In this document: positions 47,335-56,065 of the stretch, one piece after another
Numbering within the stretch: position 1 is the first letter of the stretch
Layout: each line of letters begins with the position of its first letter
DNA from: Mangrovivirga cuniculi
GTDB taxonomy: Bacteria > Bacteroidota > Bacteroidia > Cytophagales > Cyclobacteriaceae
Length of the DNA stretch: 64,000 nt
Direction: 5' to 3'
NCBI RefSeq assembly: GCF_005166025.1
Contig: NZ_CP028923.1
Span: 3,722,001 to 3,786,000, forward strand
Translations under genes and position numbers: made by a program
Notes under the pieces: model-generated
What the model was told of the DNA's origin: nothing
What the model saw: the letters and a program-made list of their open reading frames with translations, nothing else
The model's database searches: none

Positions 47335-48657
47335 ATGGACAGACGTAAATTCCTCCGTTCGTCAGGTTTTGCCATTGGCCTGACTGCAGCACTACCCGCC
47401 TCTCTTGCTGCTTCTAATAAAAAGAAATCCATTATTGATGACCCTAAACCACTCGATGGCAGCTGGGAAAGTGTCCGGTCGCAATTCCTGCTGGATACTA
47501 GTCACGTGCAAATGGCCCAGATGCTATTAGCCTCACACCCGAAACCGGTACGCGATGCCATACAGAGACACCGGGATGAATATGATAAAAACCCGGTTTT
47601 GTATTGGGAGGAAGCAGGCGAGAAAGCAGAATGGGATGTTGCCAAAGCCGCTGCAAGATATATGAATGTCCAACCCGAAGAGATCGCTCTCACAGACAGT
47701 ACTACTATGGGAACTGCCATTCTCTTCGCCGGAATGAAGCTTAAACCGGGAGATGAAATACTTTCAACTACTCATGATCATTATGTCACTGATATGTCGA
47801 TCGACTATGCCTGTGAAAAAACAGGTGCAACAGTAAAAAGAATTGATGAATATAAAGATCCCCGTACTATTACAGTCGAAGAAGTGACTTCCAATATTGC
47901 TAATGCCATTACGGATAAAACACGGGTAGTAATGGTTACCCATGTTCATTCTTGTACCGGAGTGAAACTTCCTATCCGGGCAATCGCCGATGTAGTGGAG
48001 GAAGCCAATGCAAGTCGCAGTACTGAGAAAAGAATTTACTTTGCTGTTGATGGTGTTCATGGATTTGGCAACCAGGATGAAGATATTTCTGCCATGGGAT
48101 GTGATTTCTTTTCAGCGGGCACTCATAAATGGATCTTTGGTCCTCGGGGAACTGGTGTTTTATACGGTAAAAGAGATGCATGGGACTTTGTTAGTCCAAC
48201 GATTCCTGCATTTTCAATGAATCCATATATTATGTGGATGGGTTACCCTCCTCAGGGTGAAGTTACATTCAATCAGCTGATCTCTCCGGGCGGTTTTCAT
48301 TCTTTCGAACATCGATGGGCATTAAATACTGCTTTTGATTTTCAAATGGAAATGGGCAGAAGTAATGTACACCAGAGAACAACCCAGTTGAATACCAAAT
48401 TGAAAGAAGGAATTAAAAATATTAAAGGTGTAGACCTCCTCACTCCGATGGACCCGAATTTATCTGCAGGGATAAATTGTTTTATCGTAGGGAAGCAATC
48501 AGCTAGGGATTCAGTGAAGCACTTCCATGACCGTAATGTCATTGCCAGTTCTTCTCCTTATCGCATTTCTTATGCACGACTAACTCCTTGTGTGATCAAC
48601 ACTGATGGTGAAGTCGATGAAAGCCTGAATGTGCTGGAGGATATTTCGAGGATATGA
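47335..48657 (+). CDS. Tat-exported aminotransferase class V-fold PLP enzyme
   Basis: A 440-residue enzyme with a twin-arginine signal 'DRRKFLRSSG' at the start, so it is exported folded. The class V aminotransferase fold shows 'ALTDSTTMGTAILF', 'YFAVDGVHGFGNQ' (cofactor-binding Asp) and the PLP lysine in 'GTHKWIFGPRGTG' (about Lys264). The closest family type is isopenicillin N epimerase or cysteine desulfurase-like; the substrate cannot be read from sequence. It stands alone between repeat blocks. Confidence 0.9.
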   Translation: MDRRKFLRSSGFAIGLTAALPASLAASNKKKSIIDDPKPLDGSWESVRSQFLLDTSHVQMAQMLLASHPKPVRDAIQRHRDEYDKNPVLYWEEAGEKAEWDVAKAAARYMNVQPEEIALTDSTTMGTAILFAGMKLKPGDEILSTTHDHYVTDMSIDYACEKTGATVKRIDEYKDPRTITVEEVTSNIANAITDKTRVVMVTHVHSCTGVKLPIRAIADVVEEANASRSTEKRIYFAVDGVHGFGNQDEDISAMGCDFFSAGTHKWIFGPRGTGVLYGKRDAWDFVSPTIPAFSMNPYIMWMGYPPQGEVTFNQLISPGGFHSFEHRWALNTAFDFQMEMGRSNVHQRTTQLNTKLKEGIKNIKGVDLLTPMDPNLSAGINCFIVGKQSARDSVKHFHDRNVIASSSPYRISYARLTPCVINTDGEVDESLNVLEDISRI

Positions 48658-49219
48658 TATAAAATTGTTAGACGGCACCAGCGCGAAGCTGACGCCATGG
48701 GTAGAAGAGAAGAATTAAGTGTAAAGTTTGAATGAAGCACTTTTAAACTCGTATTACAAATTTAAAAGCTGCTGTTCGATATGTTCCGCAGGGCATGTCG
48801 AACTGAAAATAATCAGGATTTTAATCCGTCAATCATTACCGCCCTGGTTCGTGTCTTCAGTAACCAGTTAAAACGGATCCAAGATCCTAATGTATTTAGG
48901 CATCGAGATGCGCTGCGCTAACATCTCGAAGAGCAAAAAAATTACTTTAGTAATTTTCTCTGTGCCCTCTGTATTCTCTGTGGTAAAAATTAAACAGCTT
49001 GCTGTTTTTCCTTGCGACCTTTGTGCCTTAGCGGTGTATTTTCATTTTTTATGCGAGTCAAGGGTAATCCTTTTAATCATTTAATCCTGTAAATCTTGAT
49101 TCAGACAATTTCGAGTCAAACATACTAATAACTTAATAAGCTATTCTCTAATAACTTTTACCATAATAGAGTCAAGCACCCTAATAACTAATTGCCTAAT
49201 CTCTAATAACTAAATTTCC
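48658..49219 (+). repeat. GC palindrome, REP composite, partial long repeat and AT-rich repeats
   Basis: No gene was found. A GC-rich word 'ggcaccagcgcgaagctgac' (48672) resembles the one at 47144. A REP stem with a damaged right arm (CTGGTTCGTG, then CAGTAACCAG) is at 48844-48867. An intact hairpin CGAGATG with CATCTCG lies at 48904-48928. It is followed by the AAACAGCTTGCTGTTT palindrome near 48990, the 'gagtcaagggtaatcc' word and two AT-rich 'ctaataac' repeats near 49125-49210. Confidence 0.8.
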
Positions 49220-50359
49220 TCAATTCGACACGACCTTCGATCGGCACTTGTTTTTAATAAACTGATCGACCAATATATAGCTTTTAGAATAATCAATAGA
49301 CATTCGGGATGTAGTCAGCTTACAAGCAAAAGACAGGAGATCTCCATCCTGGTATTCGTGAAAATCTTCGCGGGGAAGGCTTGCCGGGATACAAGATATC
49401 GGTCGGCTAAAATCTTTTAGTCGGTTAGCAGCGATCTGATTCAATTCATTTTTAATATCTCTGATCAATTCCTCAGAACCGAGCAATTCTAACAATTTCT
49501 CATTGTCAGAAAATTCAAGATCTCTACCGATTACTTTTCCGGTTCTATATATAAATCCGGAATCTATTTCAAATTCATTTCTAAAGAAAGTATGTAGGGT
49601 AGCAAGCTTCACGAAATTATCATCTTCGGCAAATATCATATTCTGATACTCTTCAGTCAACCCTGTTTTTCTTGATTCTTCAATAAACGTATCGAATGGG
49701 AGTTCGCGTTTGTCGTACCATATTTCATGCTCCTGGTATTCATATCCTTCTAGCAATTCACCTTCCGGAGATCTTTCTGTAAAACACCTGGAGTACATGG
49801 TCACTTCAGTAGCGAGGTAATGGAAGCCGTTTCTCTCCCTGAAAAAAGGCAGTTTGTAAGTCTTATCAAGTTCCCACTTCCCCTGTAATTTGTAACACGG
49901 TAAATCACAGTCAGCAGGCATGTCATCAAGTTTGCGATAAGAATTGATAAAAGAAGTTTCAAAAGCCCAGTTGAGCATATCCCCTCTTGGCGTGTCAGTT
50001 GCCTCTACCACAGTAGGAGTATTAGAAAGTCTGATTCCAAAATAAATAATCGATGCAGCAATTATTACACCGATAAAAATGATAAAATATTTTACGTAAG
50101 GAATTCTTTTTCCTTCGAGGGAATTAACCTTTTTCTCCAGGTGGTTAATTCTTAATATTCGCTCAACATTTTGGATCGCCCGATGGTATTCACCTTCAGA
50201 CGCAGAATTGTTAATCAATCTTGAAAACTGGGCATCGCTGTATCCCAACTCCCTGGCTATTTCGGAGTTACTGCTCTTTTCAAATCTTTTATGCTCTTTG
50301 TCATACGATCCGAACAGTTTTGAGAGCTTCCTTACAAATTCTGAATGCAAATCTTCCAT
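49220..50359 (-). CDS. Membrane protein with N-terminal helix-turn-helix, regulator candidate
   Basis: Function is not fully recognised. In the 379 residues a helix-turn-helix-like segment lies near 29-55 ('NSEIARELGYSDAQFSRLIN'), followed by a short coiled stretch and one membrane helix (about 90-108, 'FIIFIGVIIAASIIYF'). The C-terminal 270 residues would be outside the cytoplasm and contain conserved Cys pairs ('CDLPCYKL'). The layout suggests a one-protein transmembrane regulator. It is divergent from the SusC operon across a 236-base gap and may control it, by inference. Confidence 0.65.
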   Translation of the reverse strand: MEDLHSEFVRKLSKLFGSYDKEHKRFEKSSNSEIARELGYSDAQFSRLINNSASEGEYHRAIQNVERILRINHLEKKVNSLEGKRIPYVKYFIIFIGVIIAASIIYFGIRLSNTPTVVEATDTPRGDMLNWAFETSFINSYRKLDDMPADCDLPCYKLQGKWELDKTYKLPFFRERNGFHYLATEVTMYSRCFTERSPEGELLEGYEYQEHEIWYDKRELPFDTFIEESRKTGLTEEYQNMIFAEDDNFVKLATLHTFFRNEFEIDSGFIYRTGKVIGRDLEFSDNEKLLELLGSEELIRDIKNELNQIAANRLKDFSRPISCIPASLPREDFHEYQDGDLLSFACKLTTSRMSIDYSKSYILVDQFIKNKCRSKVVSN

Positions 50360-50595
50360 TAGAATTTAAATATACGGAAAAGTGTTACTTAAACAATACA
50401 AAAATTAAAGACTCGGATCGTTGAAATTCGATAAAATCCGATAAAAACGCTTATAGTTTACTAAAAAGCCACTTTTTATTTTTTTTCCTCTTATACTTAA
50501 AAATAGATTGTGAATTGGAGTTTTATCAAAATGCCCCGATAAAACTTGAATTTAAACTGATAAATAACCCAATAAATTACCTAAATCAAGTAAAC

Positions 50596-53500
50596 ATGAA
50601 AATCAAATCGCATTTACTGCTATTATTTGCTTGTGGTTTCTTTACTCACTTCACAACCTTTGCTCAAATCAATGTGAGCGGTCGTGTTGTGGATAATGAA
50701 GGCCAGCCTTTAATAGGAGTGACAATTATTCAGGAAGGGACATCTAAAGGTGCTACGACCAATGTCGAAGGTCGGTATGCAATTTCTGAGGTGGATCCAG
50801 ACGCAACTTTAGTATATAGCTTTGTAGGCTTTGAAACTAAAAAAGTGCCTGTAAACAACAGGACTACTATTGATGTAATTATGCAGGAAGACCTCGAACA
50901 GCTGGAAGAGGTGGTTGTTACTGCACTTGGATTCAAGGAAGACAAAGATCGCATTGGCTACGCCAACACTGTAGTTTCCGGAGAGGACGTAACGCGGCAG
51001 CAGGAATCTACTTTAATTAATTCCTTAAGTGGCCAATCTTCCGGTGTAAGGATATCCAGAAACAGTGGTGACCCTGGTGCCGGGGCTTACATTCAAATCA
51101 GAGGTCTTTCCACTATAGACCGGAATGCACAACCCTTAATTGTTATCGATGGTGTTCCTGTAAGTAATGACGTACGAGGTAATGCTGATGGTAGAATTGC
51201 CCAGCAATCAAGACTGAACGACATTAACCCGAATGACATAAAAAGTATAAACGTCCTTAAAGGCGCTAGTGCAGCTGCTCTGTGGGGTACCCAGGCATTA
51301 GGTGGTGTGATCGTAATTGAAACTAAATCCGGTAAGTTTAATCAAAAGGTGAAAATAAATATAAAAAGCACCTATTCTTTAGACAGGATTAACCGGAAAT
51401 ATCCTTTACAGACAAAATTCGGACAAGGAAATAACGGGATATATGAACAAGGAGCCAGAGATTCCTGGGGAGATAAAATCTCTGAACGTGAAGGCGGTAG
51501 TGATGTCTTTTTAACTGATGGAGAGTTCTTTATTGATCAAAATGGAAATGCATGGTATCCTATTCTTACTAAGAATTCCAGAGAGATTTTTGATGAAAGC
51601 AATTTTGACCAGGTATTTCAGGATGGTCATTTCTTCGAAAATAACATTTCACTTACAGCAGGAGGAGAAAGTAGCAACGTATTTTTCAGTATTAGTGACA
51701 TGAATCAGGAAGGAATAATCAGAAATAATTCTGATTATCGCAGATCGACAATTCGATTAAATACGGAGCACCTTCTGGGAACAAAAGTTAATCTAAAATC
51801 AACATTCAATTATTCAAGAACTACTTCTAACAGAATACGAAGAGGCGCCAGTTCTTCGGGTCTTTATCTTGGCCTTTTAAGAAATCCGGCTGATTTTGAT
51901 ATATCGGGTTACAGAGGAGATTATTACGAATCTCCAACCTCAGCTCCGATATCAAACAGACAAAGAAGTTACCGAACTCCACTAGGCGAAAGTCCGGCAG
52001 CAGGTTATAATAATCCACTATGGACAATCAACGAACAGGAAAACCGGGCATTGGTCGATCGGTTTATCAGTTCAATGAAATTCACTTATTCGCCTACTGA
52101 ATGGATGGACTTAATTGCCAGAGCAGGCTTAGACCACTATAGTGAAAGAAGAAGAGAGTTTTTCACTCCTGGCTCTGCAGCAGGAGCCTATAGATTTGGA
52201 TCATTTGGTTCTGAATTAGCTACAAATACAATTCTAAACATTGATCTGATAGCCAAAGCTGCTCACAACTTTAACGAAAATTTCTCAATTAACGGACTTG
52301 TAGGATTTAACTACAATAGTAAAGCGAGAAGCACGGAAGGAGCTGAAATTTCTAATTTCATAATATTTACAGATGTTGATAATCCTACCAGGGATATTGA
52401 TAATGCTCAACCTGAAAACCGATCGGATGCAAGTACATTTGGATCTGAGCGAACAGCTGCTTTATATGGATCTGTTTCCCTGGATGCATTTAACCAGTTA
52501 TTTGTTACTGCTACTTTAAGAGGAGAAACAGCCTCAACTTTTGGTACGACAGCGGATAATACATTTATCTTTCCTTCTGTCTCTGTTGCATGGCAGTTTA
52601 CCGAAGTAGTTGATTTATCTCCAATGTCATTTGGCAAACTCAGATTTTCTTATGGAGAAGTTGGTGTGCAACCATTGCGATACCAGACTAACAATGTATT
52701 TGTATCTCCTCGATACTCAGATACATTTGGTGGAAACCTCAGCACTGGTTTGTATGGCAATGGAGGATTTGTACCAAGTACAGAAAGAGGGAACCCTAAT
52801 CTGAGACCTGAGAGAAAAAAGGAAACCGAAATAGGTTTCGATCTAAGATTCTTTGAAAACAAGCTTTCTTTAAGCACAACATATTTCTACAATACCACTG
52901 AAGATGTTTTATTAGACTTTCCAATTGCAAACAGTAGAGGATATGACAGAGTCTACTTTAATGGTGCAGAAATTGAAAATAAAGGATGGGAGGTTGATTT
53001 AGGTTATAACATCCTCCGAAATCAGGACTGGAACTGGCAAATAAACCTTAACTATACCAGGATCAGAAACAAAGTTACAGACCTGAGGGATGTTGAATCG
53101 TTTGATATGGGTGGATTAGCAGCAGTGAATAATAGAGCGGTTGAAAGCTATCCTGTAGGAGTACTATGGGGTTCCAGAACATTGAGAGATGAAAGTGGAA
53201 ACATTGTTTTTGATGAATATGGATTTCCGGAGCAAGATGATAATGAAGGAGTAATAGGTAACCCTAATCCGGATTGGCAGGGAGCGATGTCCACTACAAT
53301 ATCTTATAAAAATTTCACACTGTCAGCACTGTTTGAAACTTTCCAGGGCGCAGATATATATGCTGGTACAAAATCAGTTCTTTATAATCTTGGTCGTTGG
53401 GAAGACTCTGCTATCGAAACAACATTTGATCAAAATCTGGTCGATTATGATGGTAATGTAATCCCTGCAGGAACGACCTTCAGAGGAGTTGTAAAAGATT

Positions 53501-53835
53501 TTGGTGCCGGTCCTGTAGCATTGACCGAACCATGGTACTTAGGAGATGGTGGTTTCTTCGGAAGTGGAAACGATGAACTTTATATCGAAGATGGTTCATG
53601 GACAAGAATGCGTGAACTTTCCCTTTCTTATTTACTGTCTAATGATGGTTTAGAGAGATTTGGAATTGAAGGAATGACATTTACAGTTACCGGAAGAAAC
53701 CTATTATTATGGTCGCCATTCGAAGGGAATGACCCGGACACTAACCTGAATGGCGTAAGCCCGGGCCGTGGAATTGATTACTTTAATAATCCAGGTACGA
53801 AATCTTATGTTTTCAGCTTAGGTATTAACTTTTAA
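50596..53835 (+). CDS. SusC/RagA-type TonB-dependent outer-membrane transporter
   Basis: A 1079-residue outer-membrane importer. The signal peptide ends at 'FTTFAQ' (about 24). A carboxypeptidase-regulatory-like domain (27-105, 'VSGRVVDNEGQPLIGVTI') precedes the plug ('VVTALGFKEDKDRIGYA', 'SGVRISRNSGDPGAGAYIQI', 'QPLIVIDGVPV'). The barrel ends in 'SYVFSLGINF' with a terminal Phe. The ATG at 50596 is chosen over one at 50515 because it starts directly at the signal peptide. It is the first gene of a run with SusD, a hydrolase and a transporter. The substrate is unknown; no glycoside hydrolase is present. Confidence 0.95.
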   Translation: MKIKSHLLLLFACGFFTHFTTFAQINVSGRVVDNEGQPLIGVTIIQEGTSKGATTNVEGRYAISEVDPDATLVYSFVGFETKKVPVNNRTTIDVIMQEDLEQLEEVVVTALGFKEDKDRIGYANTVVSGEDVTRQQESTLINSLSGQSSGVRISRNSGDPGAGAYIQIRGLSTIDRNAQPLIVIDGVPVSNDVRGNADGRIAQQSRLNDINPNDIKSINVLKGASAAALWGTQALGGVIVIETKSGKFNQKVKINIKSTYSLDRINRKYPLQTKFGQGNNGIYEQGARDSWGDKISEREGGSDVFLTDGEFFIDQNGNAWYPILTKNSREIFDESNFDQVFQDGHFFENNISLTAGGESSNVFFSISDMNQEGIIRNNSDYRRSTIRLNTEHLLGTKVNLKSTFNYSRTTSNRIRRGASSSGLYLGLLRNPADFDISGYRGDYYESPTSAPISNRQRSYRTPLGESPAAGYNNPLWTINEQENRALVDRFISSMKFTYSPTEWMDLIARAGLDHYSERRREFFTPGSAAGAYRFGSFGSELATNTILNIDLIAKAAHNFNENFSINGLVGFNYNSKARSTEGAEISNFIIFTDVDNPTRDIDNAQPENRSDASTFGSERTAALYGSVSLDAFNQLFVTATLRGETASTFGTTADNTFIFPSVSVAWQFTEVVDLSPMSFGKLRFSYGEVGVQPLRYQTNNVFVSPRYSDTFGGNLSTGLYGNGGFVPSTERGNPNLRPERKKETEIGFDLRFFENKLSLSTTYFYNTTEDVLLDFPIANSRGYDRVYFNGAEIENKGWEVDLGYNILRNQDWNWQINLNYTRIRNKVTDLRDVESFDMGGLAAVNNRAVESYPVGVLWGSRTLRDESGNIVFDEYGFPEQDDNEGVIGNPNPDWQGAMSTTISYKNFTLSALFETFQGADIYAGTKSVLYNLGRWEDSAIETTFDQNLVDYDGNVIPAGTTFRGVVKDFGAGPVALTEPWYLGDGGFFGSGNDELYIEDGSWTRMRELSLSYLLSNDGLERFGIEGMTFTVTGRNLLLWSPFEGNDPDTNLNGVSPGRGIDYFNNPGTKSYVFSLGINF

Positions 53836-53846
53836 TTGAAACGATC

Positions 53847-55271
53847 ATGTTAAAAAAATATTTATATATACTAGGAACATTTGCATTATTTGCTTGTGAT
53901 TCTCTCGTCGGGGAGGACACAAATATAGATCCTAACAACCCAACCACTGCACCTTACAGTAATGTGTTAACAGGTGCAGAAGTCGGCAATATCATCCTGC
54001 AAACGGGCGAAACCGCACGTCGTTCGGGGATATTCAGTGGGTATTATACTGGTATAGACAGACAATATGAAGGATTTAATTCTTATACCGTAACTACTAG
54101 TGATTTTGACAATATCTGGGATGATGCTTTTGTGAACACTCTCAGAAATGCAAAAGTCACTCAAGCACTTGCAGAAGAAGAAGGTATTCAGGGAGTAACA
54201 ATTGGTATTACTCAAGTTCTTCAGGCATTGGCGCTGGGAACCAGTACTTCACTTTACGGAGATATCCCTTTTGATGAAGCTGGTGATATCGAATTTGAAA
54301 ACCCTGAATATGAGGATCAACTTGTAGTGTATGATAAGCTTCAAATGCTTTTAGATGATGCGATAGTAAACCTGAATACCGGTACCGGACTTCCTACTTC
54401 CGGGTCAGACATATACTTTGACGGTAATAACGTTAGCTGGCTCGAAGTAGCATATACTCTTAAAGCCAGGTATTATATGCATGCTAAAGATTATGCAAAT
54501 GCGTTAGCATCAGCTCAACAAGGAATATCTAACCTGGAATCTTCAATGATGGCACCGCATGGTACCGCTGAGGATGATTCTAATCTTACTTACCAACTTT
54601 TTGATGTACAATCCAGGGGATCGGATATAGTTGTCTCTGATTTTGTTATAAGCTTAATGAATCCTGATGGGGCTATAAATCCTAATCCAATGATGTATCG
54701 GGGTAATGCTAAAACAGATGAGACCGGAAGGTATAATTATTATTTCATTTCAGATGAAATTGGATATCAACCAAATACCAATCCAGATGGCTGGGCGGCT
54801 CAGGATGCTTCAGCTCCTATCGTAACGTATGAGGAAAATCTATTAATCATTGCCGAAGCTAGTTTCAGAACTGGTGGTTTTGATGATGGACTTACTGCCT
54901 TAAACGAATACCGAGCATTTATGAATGGCGGAGGTTATATGATTGCTGATCCGGCTGATGTTACTTATGAAGCTTATGTGGAAGCTGATTTTCAAAGCGG
55001 TGGAATAGAAAACCCGGATGGCATATCTCAGGATGATGCACTCTTAAGAGAAATTCTTGAAGAACGATATGTAACTCTTTTCGGACAAATCGAAGGCTTT
55101 AATGATACTCGCAGAACCTATAATGAATCGGTGGTAAGAGTACCTGTACAGCCTAATACTGGTGATGATCTACCTCAACGCTTTATCTATCCTCAATCTG
55201 AAATAGATAGAAACAGTAGTACACCAGACCCGATCCCAGGAATATTTGAACCAACTCCTGTGAATCAATAA
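53847..55271 (+). CDS. SusD/RagB-type nutrient-binding lipoprotein
   Basis: A 474-residue lipoprotein (signal then 'ALFAC', Cys17) that caps the SusC barrel and binds the ligand outside. It shows the helical layout of the SusD-like families, with 'YEENLLIIAEASFRTG' and the C-terminal 'LREILEERYVTLFGQIEGFNDTRR', typical of the SusD-like_2 type. It starts 11 bases after the SusC gene. Confidence 0.93.
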   Translation: MLKKYLYILGTFALFACDSLVGEDTNIDPNNPTTAPYSNVLTGAEVGNIILQTGETARRSGIFSGYYTGIDRQYEGFNSYTVTTSDFDNIWDDAFVNTLRNAKVTQALAEEEGIQGVTIGITQVLQALALGTSTSLYGDIPFDEAGDIEFENPEYEDQLVVYDKLQMLLDDAIVNLNTGTGLPTSGSDIYFDGNNVSWLEVAYTLKARYYMHAKDYANALASAQQGISNLESSMMAPHGTAEDDSNLTYQLFDVQSRGSDIVVSDFVISLMNPDGAINPNPMMYRGNAKTDETGRYNYYFISDEIGYQPNTNPDGWAAQDASAPIVTYEENLLIIAEASFRTGGFDDGLTALNEYRAFMNGGGYMIADPADVTYEAYVEADFQSGGIENPDGISQDDALLREILEERYVTLFGQIEGFNDTRRTYNESVVRVPVQPNTGDDLPQRFIYPQSEIDRNSSTPDPIPGIFEPTPVNQ

Positions 55272-55282
55272 TTAATTTTTTA

Positions 55283-56065
55283 ATGAAATCGAGAATGAAG
55301 AATAGACATATAGTGTTGTGGGTCTTATTGCTTTTGATCTCATCACCACTTTCTGCACAAAATGATACAGTAAAAGTATTATTTGTAGGGAACAGTTATA
55401 CTTATTTCTGGAACCTGCCGCAGGTGGTTGAAGCGATGGCAGAAACACAAGACTATCCATTGATCGCCCGGCAGTCGACTGCCGGTGGAACATCATTGGA
55501 ACAACACTGGAAGGGAGAGAAAGACCTCGAAACGATTTCAATCATCAAAAGTCAGCAATGGGATATAATCGTGTTTCAGAATCATAGTATGAGCTCGATC
55601 GATAACCCGGAAAGCTTCATGGAATACGGTAAAAAATTCATAGAACTGGCCAGGGAACAAGGTGCTGAACCCTATTTATACATGACCTGGGCACGAGAAG
55701 CAAACCCAATGATGTTTGATACAATTCAAAAAGCATACATAAAATTGGCTAAGGAGACCGGAACCAAACTTGTCCCGGTTGGTGAAGCATGGCAAATGGC
55801 CAGGCAAAATAATCCGGATATTGACTTATACGATCCGGATGGCACTCATCCTTCTCCTACTGGCACTTATTTAATTGCCTGTATGTTTCTTAATCAATTG
55901 ACAGGTCTTCCAGTAAATGATATTCCAAAGCGGATCCAAACAACAGACCGCAACGGACAGAAATTGTATTTGATGATCCAGCCACAACTTCAAGCTGATT
56001 ATTTACAAGCTATAGTTATGGAGATCGCTAAGTCAGGAAAGGGGGAATATGAATCCAGTAAGTAG
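55283..56065 (+). CDS. SGNH-fold hydrolase, DUF4886 type
   Basis: A 260-residue exported hydrolase (signal peptide ending 'SSPLSAQ'). The SGNH landmarks are 'LFVGNSYTYFWNLP' (Ser in the GNS motif, about 31-44), 'QNHSMSS' and the C-terminal 'DPDGTHPSPTGTYL' with the Asp-x-x-His pair. The family acts on ester bonds of sugars or lipids. It follows the SusD gene by 11 bases and overlaps the next gene by 17. A second in-frame ATG at 55295 is an equally possible start. Confidence 0.85.
   Translation: MKSRMKNRHIVLWVLLLLISSPLSAQNDTVKVLFVGNSYTYFWNLPQVVEAMAETQDYPLIARQSTAGGTSLEQHWKGEKDLETISIIKSQQWDIIVFQNHSMSSIDNPESFMEYGKKFIELAREQGAEPYLYMTWAREANPMMFDTIQKAYIKLAKETGTKLVPVGEAWQMARQNNPDIDLYDPDGTHPSPTGTYLIACMFLNQLTGLPVNDIPKRIQTTDRNGQKLYLMIQPQLQADYLQAIVMEIAKSGKGEYESSK

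Noticed and set aside
18184-49219. Insertion sequence as the source of the repeats
   Set aside because: No transposase, integrase or target-site duplication was found in any repeat block; units have no coding capacity.
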